From Veillonellales bacterium (GTDB taxonomy: Bacteria; Bacillota; Negativicutes; JAAYSF01): a stretch of DNA of 57,225 nucleotides. Positions 1 through 8,019 of this stretch are shown here, in pieces. The DNA lies in assembly GCA_039680175.1 (NCBI GenBank), contig JBDKTO010000013.1:1-57225 (forward strand). Direction: 5' to 3'. The translations under genes and the position numbers were made by a program. Each line of letters begins with the position of its first letter. The stretch's first letter is position 1. Below the pieces are notes generated by a model. It saw only the letters and a list, made by a program, of their open reading frames with translations. It made no database searches and was not told the DNA's origin.

Positions 1-188
1 AGACAGTCGCTCAAATTAAGGAACTGACAAAGCAGATTGAAACATCCATGAATGAGACAGCGGATGCTTCCCAATCCACCTTGGCGGTGACGGAAGAAAC
101 ATCGGCGGCTGTGGAAGAAGTAAACGCAACAATTGAAGAAATGACCGGTATGGCAAATAGTTTATCCGGTATGGCGGCGAACCTATAG
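1..188 (+). CDS. Methyl-accepting chemotaxis protein, C-terminal end only
   Basis: Only the last ~61 residues are in the window, read in the frame starting at base 3 and ending at TAG 186-188. They are rich in Ala, Glu, Ser and Thr with the heptad character of the distal part of an MCP signalling coiled coil (TEETSAAVEEVNATIEEM), where methylation helices lie. The gene is 17 bp upstream of cheW, so the two are probably co-transcribed and act in one receptor-CheW-CheA complex. The sensor domain lies outside the window, so the ligand cannot be guessed. Confidence 0.85.
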   Translation, partial: TVAQIKELTKQIETSMNETADASQSTLAVTEETSAAVEEVNATIEEMTGMANSLSGMAANL

Positions 189-205
189 AAAAGGAGCAGG
201 GAGCA

Positions 206-679
206 ATGGCGAAAGATAGTATCAAACTGGTTGTGTTTACGATGGACACAGATCAGACTGTGTACGAGTACGGTATTCCCATTGAACAAGTGCAGGAAAT
301 TACCCGGCCCAATAAAATTACCAAATTGCCGGGGATGCCTTCCTTTGTCGAAGGAATTATGAATTTGCGCAAAAGCGTGATTCCGGTTGTCGATATCAAA
401 AAAAGATTTGATATTGGCATCACTACGGCGAAGGATACAACCCGGATTATTGTAGTACAGGTAAACGGACAAAAATGCGGGCTCATTGTTGATGATATAT
501 TGGAAATTATTCCTGTGGCAGCGGAAGATATGGAACAAACACCGTCGTTTGCAGGAGGAGTAGGCTCCGAATATATTATTGGTATCGGCAAGGTGGATGA
601 TCGACTGATTATTGCCCTTGATATGGATAAAATTCTAACCGGAAGTGAAGAAAATGAACTAGAGAAAATTGCTAATTAA
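206..679 (+). CDS. cheW: Chemotaxis coupling protein CheW
   Basis: A 157-residue protein with the single CheW-like beta-barrel fold that couples receptors to the CheA kinase in the cytoplasm. The N-terminal part carries the typical start (VVFTMDTDQTVYEYGIPIEQVQEI), followed by PGMPSFVEGIMNLRKSVIPVVDIKKRF, which matches the conserved CheW core (P-x-FV-x-G-x-x-NLRG-type motif, here NLRKS). The C-terminal half has the LIVDDILEI and IALDMDKIL strands. Length is normal for the family. ATG 206 follows an AAGGAGCAGGGAG ribosome-binding site. It directly follows an MCP gene and is ended by a terminator near 798. Confidence 0.95.
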   Translation: MAKDSIKLVVFTMDTDQTVYEYGIPIEQVQEITRPNKITKLPGMPSFVEGIMNLRKSVIPVVDIKKRFDIGITTAKDTTRIIVVQVNGQKCGLIVDDILEIIPVAAEDMEQTPSFAGGVGSEYIIGIGKVDDRLIIALDMDKILTGSEENELEKIAN

Positions 680-797
680 TAATGGTTAGAACAAGAAATA
701 TAGGCTGAAGATTTCGTTATTGCAAATACAGAAGAACGAAATGGGAAGTAGTACATATAGCCAGTGAAAAGAATAGTTTTATAAGGGCACTTAAAGA

Positions 798-833
798 AAA
801 AGACGGCTTGCAATAGTAAAGCCGTCTTTTTTT
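798..833 (+). terminator. Rho-independent terminator after cheW
   Basis: Stem AAAAGACGGCTT (798-809) pairs with AAGCCGTCTTTT (819-830), loop of 9 nt, followed by a T run. It lies about 120 bp after the cheW stop. The stem is flanked by A and T runs and so could work both ways. The rest of 680-972 holds no convincing gene. Confidence 0.85.
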
Positions 834-972
834 AGGTACATTTGTAAGTACAGGAATATTTTTGGATAAACTTGTCTTACCAGGGAGGAAAATAGTGTAA
901 AAAGCGGAACGTGTATGTAGAAGAAAAAACAGATGGATATCATTCTATTTTCCAAGACAGGATGGGGTTTGC

Positions 973-1716
973 TTGCATTTATATATTCAACTGGAAAGTC
1001 CAAGCGGGTTAGAAGTACCGGTTCATTACAATCATATCGTACAGGCGGTTCTTTATCAGACAATTGATGCCGATTTGGCAAAATTTCTTCATGACAGCGG
1101 CTTTGTCAGTCAGGGAAGAACCTTTAAACTGTTTTGCTTTTCCCGGCTTAGGGGCAGCTTTGCTAAAAATGGGGCGGCGAACAATCTCATTTTTCGGGAT
1201 AAAATTCAACTGGTGATTACATCACCGGTCGAAGAATTTTGTCAGTCCCTTGCCAACGGCTTACTGAAAAAGGGAACTCTTTTATTTGGCCGGCAGCCGG
1301 TGGAAGTGAAAGAAATTCAAGTGGAGCAGCCCCGGGCAGAAGACGAAGTAACCCAGCTCCGGACGCTGTCGCCCATTGTTGCTTACAGCACACTGCTGCG
1401 GCCCGACGGCAGAAAGTATACCTGCTATTTCCAACCGGGGGACCCTGACTACAACTCCCTGATTACAGGCAACCTGCGGAAAAAGTTCCAGGCCTGCTAC
1501 GGCCGCGAAGCACCGGCAGGCGAGGTCAGAGTGGACAAGCGGGGCGAATTGCGGCAGAATATTATCCGCTACAAAGAAACGATTATCAAAGGCTATTCCG
1601 GCCGGATTCGGCTGACCGGTCCGAAAGAGCTTCTGCAAATGGCCCTGGACGCAGGCCTTGGCAGCAAAAACAGCCAGGGATTTGGCTGCGTGGAAATGGA
1701 AAAGCCACGCCGCTAG
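973..1716 (+). CDS. cas6: CRISPR-associated endoribonuclease Cas6
   Basis: A 247-residue Cas6, the RNase that cuts the precursor CRISPR RNA within each repeat and in type I-B leaves an 8-nt 5' handle. Seen directly: the N-terminal ferredoxin-like start (LYIQLESPSGLEVPVHYNHI, with two His near residues 18-21), an FCFSRL strand, and the C-terminal glycine-rich loop GLGSKNSQGFGCVE that defines the RAMP/Cas6 family. The start is a TTG at 973, with a GGATGGGG stretch before it; no ATG gives the full N-terminus. It stands apart from the other cas genes: a 190-bp gap with a divergent RNA gene separates it from cas8b, so it probably has its own promoter. Its stop codon sits in the loop of a hairpin used as a terminator by the opposite strand. 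Confidence 0.93.
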   Translation: MHLYIQLESPSGLEVPVHYNHIVQAVLYQTIDADLAKFLHDSGFVSQGRTFKLFCFSRLRGSFAKNGAANNLIFRDKIQLVITSPVEEFCQSLANGLLKKGTLLFGRQPVEVKEIQVEQPRAEDEVTQLRTLSPIVAYSTLLRPDGRKYTCYFQPGDPDYNSLITGNLRKKFQACYGREAPAGEVRVDKRGELRQNIIRYKETIIKGYSGRIRLTGPKELLQMALDAGLGSKNSQGFGCVEMEKPRR

Positions 1717-1723
1717 GGCGTGG
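1698..1723 (-). terminator. Hairpin ending the crRNA-like RNA
   Basis: On the minus strand, CCACGCC (1723-1717), loop CTAGC, GGCGTGG (1711-1705), then CTTTTCC. A 7-bp GC-rich perfect stem with a short U run. It overlaps the 3' end of cas6 on the other strand, with the cas6 stop codon in its loop. Confidence 0.6.
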
Positions 1724-1729
1724 GGTGAG

Positions 1730-1759
1730 GGAAAGATTCCTTGTAGGTAGGCTAATAAA
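1730..1759 (-). repeat. Degenerate CRISPR repeat 2 (downstream of pseudo-spacer)
   Basis: Reading the minus strand from 1759 to 1730, 20 of 30 bases match the array repeat. The kept core is ATTAGCCTACCTA and AGGAAT; the last bases CTTTCC have lost the GAAAC end. The conserved 5' and middle part is what would remain as the 3' tag of a crRNA-like molecule after Cas6 cutting, if this copy is cut at all. Confidence 0.75.
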
Positions 1760-1776
1760 TCAATAGTAAAATACTA

Positions 1777-1806
1777 ATTTCAATTCCTAGTAGGTATATA
1801 AATTTT
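1777..1806 (-). repeat. Degenerate CRISPR repeat 1 (upstream of pseudo-spacer)
   Basis: Reading the minus strand from 1806 to 1777, the last 20 bases TACCTACTAGGAATTGAAAT match the last 20 bases of the array repeat at 17 positions. The first 10 bases have diverged into A/T sequence that overlaps the predicted transcription start. The 3' end that would form the crRNA 5' handle is the best kept part. Confidence 0.8.
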
Positions 1807-1835
1807 ATTATACATTATATTGAGTTTTGTTTCAA
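1807..1835 (-). promoter_or_regulatory. Sigma-A promoter of the crRNA-like RNA
   Basis: On the minus strand, -35 TTGAAA (1835-1830), 17-bp spacer, -10 TATAAT (1812-1807). Five of six and six of six consensus bases with ideal spacing. The predicted start, near 1800-1799, falls inside degenerate repeat 1. It is back to back with the cas8b promoter. Confidence 0.75.
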
Positions 1836-1850
1836 TTTATATAAAATATG

Positions 1851-1879
1851 TTGAATAATTCAATTTAAAATACTATAAT
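1851..1879 (+). promoter_or_regulatory. Sigma-A promoter of the cas8b-cas7-cas5-cas3 operon
   Basis: -35 TTGAAT (1851-1856), 17-bp spacer, -10 TATAAT (1874-1879), with transcription expected to start near 1886. The spacer/-10 border contains TAAAATACTA (1866-1875), an exact copy of pseudo-spacer sequence at 1767-1776. Seen from the minus strand, TTA lies at the PAM position next to it. Confidence 0.8.
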
Positions 1880-1905
1880 AGAAAATGAAAACAGGAGGTG
1901 ATATA

Positions 1906-3948
1906 ATGCTTGCAGAGTCAGTAATAAGAATAGGAAGGCCTATTATGCAAAGTGACTTATCTTTGGAAGAGCGTATTAGACTTTTAACCGATGTCTCCAG
2001 TATTAGTTGTAAAAATTATTTTCAGAATGTAATTGTAGCTGAATTAGGAAAAGATACTGATACTGTCCATTATCTTACCATCGGAATGTTTGATGGAGAT
2101 CAGAAAAGCTTTCAAGTTGATGCAAGAAGAAATGTCTCTTTTCCTATCACCTTTCCTAATGGCGGGAATCCGTTGGTTCCTCAGGGCGTTTATGCATTAC
2201 CTTGCTATTTAATGTGGGAGCCACATTTAAAAAAAATGATGAATGCCGAAGCTTTTGCACAGGAGATATTATTACCTAGGCTAAACAGTACAATTGGATA
2301 TCGAGAATTAATGCAGGAGGAACGTGAAAAGCTTGCGTTACGAATATCTAATTTATTAGCCGAAAATACGCAGCGCTTTTTGCGAGAAGAAAAACAATTG
2401 GGAATACTTCTGGTGTTTGATTCTCGTTTAGCGGTTTATAAAATAAAAGAGCAGCTTGCAAGCGAGCCGTCTGATTTATGGATTGCAGATAGTCTGTGTA
2501 TTTCGGACAGTGCATTATATTTAGATGGCGAAGAATTTTTAAATCAATTTATTACAGCAAAAATGGATGAAGCTGCTAGCTTAGGTAAAGCCCAAAATGC
2601 AGTTTCAACATTTTCTAATCAGGTCAGTACAGAAGTGGTTTCTATTTATAATAAATCCTGGTTATGGTTATCTCCCACATGGGAAATGCCTTGTTCAAAT
2701 GATTGGGGTAAAACAGATTGGATTAAAGGAATTAAAGTCGATGCTGAAAATTATGCGGCTTTTTTGTATGGTAGTCAATTTCTAAAAGAAATTCAAGTCC
2801 CTCTTTCGAATAGTCTTTTGAAAGAGATGTTTGCGCCCATTATGAGCGTAGAAGCAAAAAAACATATGAAGACGACTAGTTTTCAGCCGATATATGGGAT
2901 ACCGCTTGTTGTCCCTTTGTTGGACGGGGACTCAAAACAAAATTTTAAAAAGTATCGCCATATGTTAAAGAATCAACAGCATTTAAGTCAAACCGATTTA
3001 CATATGGAAGTTTTAGCAGGGATGAAAGGAAGCATTATTCCTCAATTCAGCGATGAACATCGACTTACTATTTTATATTATTCAGGCGATTTATCAAGGG
3101 GAGACATGCACATTCGAGCAATAATTGAGGATATTGTACCCAGTATAGCGAGTAAAATTCAATCCATTTTATGGAAAATTAAAAATTATGAATGTGGCAG
3201 TATTCAAGATGAGTTTGGTGTACAACGACAACCGTTATATAAAACAGAAACACTACCGTCTCTATTAGCTAATGCTTTTGGTCCGGGGTACGTCTGGAAT
3301 GTTTTGCAAAAAGTTTTTCATAGGCAATCATTAGAAATGAAGCACTTGTTTCAGGCAACCGAAAAAAAATTAAATGAATTGGTAAATAAAGAAGATTATT
3401 GGGGGATGAAACAAGAGCTGATTTTCTTTTATGTGTTTATGCTTTTTTACAAGCTATATAATGAACAAATTAGAAATGTAAAAGGAGGTGTCAAAGATTT
3501 GGCAGATTGGAAAAAGATTATTGAACAATACTATTCTGGAGAATTAAAGGACGAGGACTTTAATTCATTGGAAAATTTGGGCTTTATAAGTGGTATGCTA
3601 TTAAAACAATTTTCTCATTCCTATTACATGAAAACAAATAAGGATTTTGTTAAACAGCGTGTAATGAAATTTGGCAGTAAGTTAACTCCCGTCATGATTT
3701 GGCAACAAGGTGTACTTAGATGTCAGGAATTGGCCGATCAATGGGACTTGAAACTTGGAGTCAATTTTTGGGGCGTTTTGCCGCTGGTGTTATTAGGATT
3801 TTTATCGGCCAATGAAAAGAAAACTTTAGTATCTGAGAAAAATGTATTTATGACCGCTTTTTGGTCGGGATATTTACTTTACCGTAAACCGAAAAATGAT
3901 AATGATTCAGATGGTACAGAGGAGAGTATAAAAGGAGGTAGTAACTAG
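1906..3948 (+). CDS. cas8b: Type I-B Cascade large subunit Cas8b (Csh1-like)
   Basis: A 680-residue protein in the place of the Cascade large subunit, which recognises the PAM and recruits Cas3. I recognise it by position before cas7-cas5-cas3, by size, and by the general look of Csh1/TM1802-type Cas8b proteins; these are very divergent and I see no short diagnostic motif. The start is taken as ATG 1906 because AGGAGGTGA lies just before it (1894-1902); an ATG at 1885 is in frame but lies at the predicted transcription start. Coding is A/T-rich compared with cas4-cas1-cas2. It ends in an overlap with the GTG of cas7. It is the first gene of the operon predicted to be repressed by the crRNA-like RNA. 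Confidence 0.85.
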   Translation: MLAESVIRIGRPIMQSDLSLEERIRLLTDVSSISCKNYFQNVIVAELGKDTDTVHYLTIGMFDGDQKSFQVDARRNVSFPITFPNGGNPLVPQGVYALPCYLMWEPHLKKMMNAEAFAQEILLPRLNSTIGYRELMQEEREKLALRISNLLAENTQRFLREEKQLGILLVFDSRLAVYKIKEQLASEPSDLWIADSLCISDSALYLDGEEFLNQFITAKMDEAASLGKAQNAVSTFSNQVSTEVVSIYNKSWLWLSPTWEMPCSNDWGKTDWIKGIKVDAENYAAFLYGSQFLKEIQVPLSNSLLKEMFAPIMSVEAKKHMKTTSFQPIYGIPLVVPLLDGDSKQNFKKYRHMLKNQQHLSQTDLHMEVLAGMKGSIIPQFSDEHRLTILYYSGDLSRGDMHIRAIIEDIVPSIASKIQSILWKIKNYECGSIQDEFGVQRQPLYKTETLPSLLANAFGPGYVWNVLQKVFHRQSLEMKHLFQATEKKLNELVNKEDYWGMKQELIFFYVFMLFYKLYNEQIRNVKGGVKDLADWKKIIEQYYSGELKDEDFNSLENLGFISGMLLKQFSHSYYMKTNKDFVKQRVMKFGSKLTPVMIWQQGVLRCQELADQWDLKLGVNFWGVLPLVLLGFLSANEKKTLVSEKNVFMTAFWSGYLLYRKPKNDNDSDGTEESIKGGSN

Positions 3949-4904
3949 TGAAGGTCAATAATGGAGAACTCGTGTTTATAAAAGCGGTAAAAGATGGTAT
4001 TCCAAACAGGGATCCATTAAATGACAGTGATGCAAGAAGATTATTTTCAGAAGAAGATGGACGTATTTCATTAAGTGATGTAAGTATAAAAAGAGATGTT
4101 CGTGATTTTGTAATGGAACTTTATCCAGAGGGAGGTCCAGAACAGTCTAAATTTATTTTTGTACAAGAAAAGAAAAATGAAGCAGGAAAACTTCTGGGAA
4201 GAGGCAGTCTGGCACAATTCATTGCAAAACAAACAGGAAAAGAAAAAGAAAGTAAAACAAATATGAAAGATGTTTTACTTGAAACTTGTTTTGATGTACG
4301 TACTTTTGGTATTGTTTATTCGGTGAAACCAAAATTTAATTTAACTGGTCCAGTTCAATTTGGCTGGGCGCATTCGATGCATCCTGTTGATAGTCAATAT
4401 GTTCAAGGAACTGTCGTCATGCCAAGCGCTGATACTACTGAAGAAGGAGAAGGAAAAACACAGGGAACGATTTGGACAAGCTACATTGTGCCATTTGCAG
4501 TTTTTATTATGCCCGGCGTTATCAACGCTAAAAATGCTGAACATTCGATGATGAGTGAATCTGATCAAGAATTATTATTACAAGGACTTTGGCAGGGGAC
4601 TCAGCATAGACAGGCGAGAGGCAGGGGGCAGCAACAACCTTTATCGCTTGTACATGTAGAATATAAAGATCCGTTTTACCGAATCGGCTACTTAGAAGAT
4701 TTAGTATTCTTGGAACCGGATGCAGAGGAATGGAAAGCTACGGGGAAACAGCCTACATCGGTTAACGAAATTAAGATTAATTTTGAAAGACTACTATCGG
4801 TTTTATCCAATCAACGCGATAAAATAGCTCGTTGTCGGATATGGTGCCATCCATCTTTAGTTATTCGGGGAGATATTAGTCAATATCAGCAGCCCTTATG
4901 GTAA
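3948..4904 (+). CDS. cas7: Type I-B Cascade backbone protein Cas7 (Csh2)
   Basis: A 318-residue Cas7 of the Csh2 group, which polymerises along the crRNA to form the Cascade backbone. The N-terminal signature GIPNRDPLNDSDARRLFSEE followed by GRISLSDVSIKRDVRDFV is characteristic of Csh2. Later VQFGWAHSMHPV and QGTIWTSYIVPFAVFIMPGVINAKNA fit the same family. It starts with GTG 3948 overlapping the cas8b stop codon by one base, behind AAAGGAGG, which indicates translational coupling. The 13-bp gap to cas5 keeps the subunits in one transcript. Confidence 0.94.
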   Translation: MKVNNGELVFIKAVKDGIPNRDPLNDSDARRLFSEEDGRISLSDVSIKRDVRDFVMELYPEGGPEQSKFIFVQEKKNEAGKLLGRGSLAQFIAKQTGKEKESKTNMKDVLLETCFDVRTFGIVYSVKPKFNLTGPVQFGWAHSMHPVDSQYVQGTVVMPSADTTEEGEGKTQGTIWTSYIVPFAVFIMPGVINAKNAEHSMMSESDQELLLQGLWQGTQHRQARGRGQQQPLSLVHVEYKDPFYRIGYLEDLVFLEPDAEEWKATGKQPTSVNEIKINFERLLSVLSNQRDKIARCRIWCHPSLVIRGDISQYQQPLW

Positions 4905-4917
4905 GGGGGAACATGCA

Positions 4918-5610
4918 GTGAAAGGTGTAGTTTTTGACTTAGTAGGGACGCTAGCTCATTTTCGTAAACCAGATACTACAGCGACACAAATGACATATCC
5001 GTTTATTACTCCGACTGCTGTTAAAGGGATGGTAGGCGCTATATTAGGTAAAGAGGATTTTGTTACTCATGATATTGTTGGTATCAGATTAATGAATCCA
5101 GTTCAGATTGTTTCTCAACAAATGTCCATGTTGGGTAAGGATACTGGTAGTTCTTTTAATCGTCCGACTACTATTGAATTGTTGATTAATCCTCATTATC
5201 GTATCTATTATGCGGGAGAAGAAAATGTTGATGAACTAAGCACTTATTTGCAGAAAGAATATTCGGTTTATCCCACCTTTTTAGGTGTTGCTTATGCAGT
5301 GACAAAACCTAAATTAATTAGCGTTTGGAACCAGGTGGCTCTGGCGGTCAATGAAGCTTACGGATATATTGAAACAAAGGCTGTTGTGCCGAGTGCTCTT
5401 GTTGGAGAATTGAAAGTTACACGCGGTCAGCATTATTGCCGGGCTGGTGGCTTTATGTATTGTTATAAAGGGGCTCGTACGTTTGAAAAATCAATTGATT
5501 TTATTTACGAATGGGCAGGTAATATGATTGCGTTTAAACCTGCCAAAAAAAAATTATCTTTGAATTTGCAAATTGCTAAATTTGGAGAGGATGTTGTGTG
5601 TCTATATTGA
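4918..5610 (+). CDS. cas5: Type I-B Cascade subunit Cas5 (Cas5h)
   Basis: A 230-residue Cas5, which caps the 5' handle of the crRNA in Cascade. The start KGVVFDLVGTLAHFRKPDTT and the stretch YPFITPTAVKGMVGAILG match Cas5h, where FRKP and PSPTA-like motifs are conserved. It starts with GTG 4918 behind AAGGGGGAA. Its end overlaps the cas3 start by 13 bp. Size is typical. In type I-B, Cas5 does not cut RNA; a separate Cas6 does, and one is present here. Confidence 0.92.
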   Translation: MKGVVFDLVGTLAHFRKPDTTATQMTYPFITPTAVKGMVGAILGKEDFVTHDIVGIRLMNPVQIVSQQMSMLGKDTGSSFNRPTTIELLINPHYRIYYAGEENVDELSTYLQKEYSVYPTFLGVAYAVTKPKLISVWNQVALAVNEAYGYIETKAVVPSALVGELKVTRGQHYCRAGGFMYCYKGARTFEKSIDFIYEWAGNMIAFKPAKKKLSLNLQIAKFGEDVVCLY

Positions 5611-7976
5611 TTCCATTTAATCAATGTATAGCAAGGCCTTCAGATGAACAATTTGAATATTTTCTATCAGATCATTTGCTCCATGTGAAAAGAAATATTG
5701 AAATCCGTTTAGTTGGGTTGGATTCAACTATTGTAAATTTAGCAGGTGTGGCGGGAATTTGTCATGATTTATTAAAAAGTAATCTTGAATGGCAGTTATA
5801 CATCCAAGGGAAAAAGAAAAAAGGTCCTCCTCATGCACCAGGAGGGGCTTTGCTTTTTTCGTATTTTGCCTATCATTTATTACAATTTTATGAAAAATGG
5901 GATGACTATAGCCTTTATTGGCTTTGGTTTATTCGCGATTTAGCCGATCATCATGGCAATTTGAAAAGTTTAGCAGATACTAATTGGATGATGTATCCCG
6001 AGTGGAATAAGCTGGATTGGGTGGGAATGGGACAGTTTATTAAGTCTTGTTTTTCAACAATAAAAGATTTAGAAATTTCTCCACAAGCCTTAAAACAATG
6101 GATTGGAGATTTACGGGAAATCTACGAAGACGAAAAAGAAAAACTTGATTTAAGCTATCAGCAAATTTCATCAAATATTTTAATGGATAAGCTTCAACTA
6201 TGGCGAGAATGTAGCACTGCATTGATTGCTAGTGATCGATTAGACGTAGTTTCTGTGTCTGATTCTCATTTTAAAAAAGAAGATCATATAACGAATGAAC
6301 AGAATTTACAAAGTTTTTGTGAAAATAATAAGCAACACCCATTATCGTATATTCGTATGAAAGCACAACAGGATATTGTTAATCAAATAAATTTTTATCC
6401 GGACAACATGGTTTATACACTTGAAATGCCAACAGGGTATGGGAAAACGATTACCGCTTTAAAACTAGCTTCAATATTAGGGAGAGAGCAAGGATATGAG
6501 CGGATTGTTTATGTTGCTCCATATTTATCGATTCTAGAACAAACGGCTCAAGTAATTGAAGATGCGATGCATGTTTTAGCTGTAGAGCAGCATTCGCTTG
6601 CAACTTTAGAGGGAAGAGCGTCAGATAAATCGGAATCTGAAGAATATCTATTGGAAACTCAGATGGCAATTGAGACTTGGGCATATCCTGTAATTTGTAC
6701 TAGCTTTCAACAGTGGACCAAAGTTATCTTCCCTGAACGTGCACAGGATTTATTACGTCGGTCGTTTTTAAAAAATGGAATTATTATTATCGATGAACCA
6801 CAAATTTATGCTCCAGAAAGTTGGAATGTATTCTTGTGTGGGTTAGAAGCGCTAGCGAGAAGAAATAATTTGAGGGTGTTTTTTCTTTCTGCAACAATGC
6901 CACCATTTAAATATGGGCTTTCTAAATCTAATGAACCGATACACTTAAGCATAAAAGAGGACACTCCAACTAACAGGTACCAAATTACACGTTGCCCCAG
7001 TATGGATGAAACAAGCTTAGCTGAACTTATACTAAAATATAAAAATTTTCAGCAATGTGCTATTTTAAACACAATTGCCGATGCTTATTTAGTGTATAAA
7101 AACGTTAATACATTTGATAAGAATGCTAATACCCACTTACTTCATGGCATGATGACGCCGATTCATAAAAAAATGGAAATTAATAAAATTCAGCATTATT
7201 TAAATCAAGCAGAACATCATCCAATATGTGTAATTTCTACTCAAATCATGGAGGCAGGTGTTGATCTTAGCTTTCAATATTTAATGCGTGCATTGCCAAT
7301 TTTACCTTCTGTTATTCAAGCTGCTGGGCGTGTTAATCGTCATAATGAAAATGATATTGGGACTTTCTTTCTTATTCCGTTTTTTAGAAACGGGGAAAAA
7401 AATACCCGCAATTCAATTTATGATAAAAAATTACAATATATTACGGATCAATTACTTGAAAAAAAGACAATGTGGTTAGAGTCTGAGATGATGAGTTTAA
7501 TTAAAATTTATTATCAAGAAATGTTTCGTAATAACACCTATGAGGCAGGAAAACAGGCTATTACCAATGCTTATGAAGGAGATTGGCCTGAGTTAGCGAA
7601 TATTCAGCCATTTGGACAGGATTATTTTCGACTTCCCATTTTTATACCTTGGACTCCCAATGAGGCAGAGAAGCAGTGGCTACCTAAAACTTTCGTCAGA
7701 TTACAGAAGAAAATAGGAATAAATACTCCTGAAGAGCTTTATGAAAGATATTCGGATAGAAAATATATGAATAATTTGTCTTTTCAGGCTCGTAAGGAAT
7801 TTATGATTCTTTTTCATTATTACGTGATTAATGTTCCGGGAGCGTTGGCAATTAAACTTGTGAATAAAGAAGATTATCTAATTCATAAAGTTCCATGCAT
7901 TCTAGGAAATGATGTGTATCATCCTGTAATGGGATTAGCGCAACGATATGTTGATGGATTTGACAATATTATATGA
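5598..7976 (+). CDS. cas3: CRISPR-associated nuclease-helicase Cas3 (HD + DExH)
   Basis: A 792-residue Cas3 that unwinds and degrades DNA after Cascade binding. The N-terminal HD nuclease is shown by ICHDLLKSN (HD pair, about residue 55-60), PPHAPGG and a further His pair in DLADHHGN. The helicase part has Walker A PTGYGKT, motif II IIIDEPQIY (DExx-type), motif III LSATMPP, and motifs V/VI in EAGVDLSF and QAAGRVNRH. All key motifs are present, so it looks active. The start GTG 5598 overlaps the cas5 end, arguing for coupling. A decayed gene follows rather than cas4 directly. Confidence 0.95.
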   Translation: MSILIPFNQCIARPSDEQFEYFLSDHLLHVKRNIEIRLVGLDSTIVNLAGVAGICHDLLKSNLEWQLYIQGKKKKGPPHAPGGALLFSYFAYHLLQFYEKWDDYSLYWLWFIRDLADHHGNLKSLADTNWMMYPEWNKLDWVGMGQFIKSCFSTIKDLEISPQALKQWIGDLREIYEDEKEKLDLSYQQISSNILMDKLQLWRECSTALIASDRLDVVSVSDSHFKKEDHITNEQNLQSFCENNKQHPLSYIRMKAQQDIVNQINFYPDNMVYTLEMPTGYGKTITALKLASILGREQGYERIVYVAPYLSILEQTAQVIEDAMHVLAVEQHSLATLEGRASDKSESEEYLLETQMAIETWAYPVICTSFQQWTKVIFPERAQDLLRRSFLKNGIIIIDEPQIYAPESWNVFLCGLEALARRNNLRVFFLSATMPPFKYGLSKSNEPIHLSIKEDTPTNRYQITRCPSMDETSLAELILKYKNFQQCAILNTIADAYLVYKNVNTFDKNANTHLLHGMMTPIHKKMEINKIQHYLNQAEHHPICVISTQIMEAGVDLSFQYLMRALPILPSVIQAAGRVNRHNENDIGTFFLIPFFRNGEKNTRNSIYDKKLQYITDQLLEKKTMWLESEMMSLIKIYYQEMFRNNTYEAGKQAITNAYEGDWPELANIQPFGQDYFRLPIFIPWTPNEAEKQWLPKTFVRLQKKIGINTPEELYERYSDRKYMNNLSFQARKEFMILFHYYVINVPGALAIKLVNKEDYLIHKVPCILGNDVYHPVMGLAQRYVDGFDNII

Positions 7977-8019
7977 TTATAATTACGTGATAAAAAATTT
8001 AATACGAAGGTGCATACAT

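Larger units (their letters stand above)
1698..1800 (-). ncRNA. crRNA-like small RNA, candidate autorepressor guide of the cas operon (CreR/CreA-like)
   Basis: On the minus strand a promoter at 1835-1807 is followed by a degenerate CRISPR repeat (1806-1777), a 17-nt pseudo-spacer TAGTATTTTACTATTGA (1776-1760), a second degenerate repeat (1759-1730) and a terminator hairpin (1723-1705, then CTTTT). The predicted start near 1799 keeps the 3' two-thirds of the first repeat, including an 8-nt handle ATTGAAAT that differs from the array handle ATTGAAAC at one base. The first 10 nt of the pseudo-spacer match the cas8b promoter perfectly (1866-1875). Known examples of such guides are CreA in haloarchaeal type I-B loci, also between cas6 and cas8, and Cas-regulating RNAs elsewhere. 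Inferred role: guide Cascade to repress cas8b-cas7-cas5-cas3. No transcript has been shown here. Confidence 0.72.

Noticed and set aside
1239-1638. Open frames overlapping cas6 on both strands
   Set aside because: Shadow frames of a well-supported cas6; no ribosome sites or recognisable motifs.
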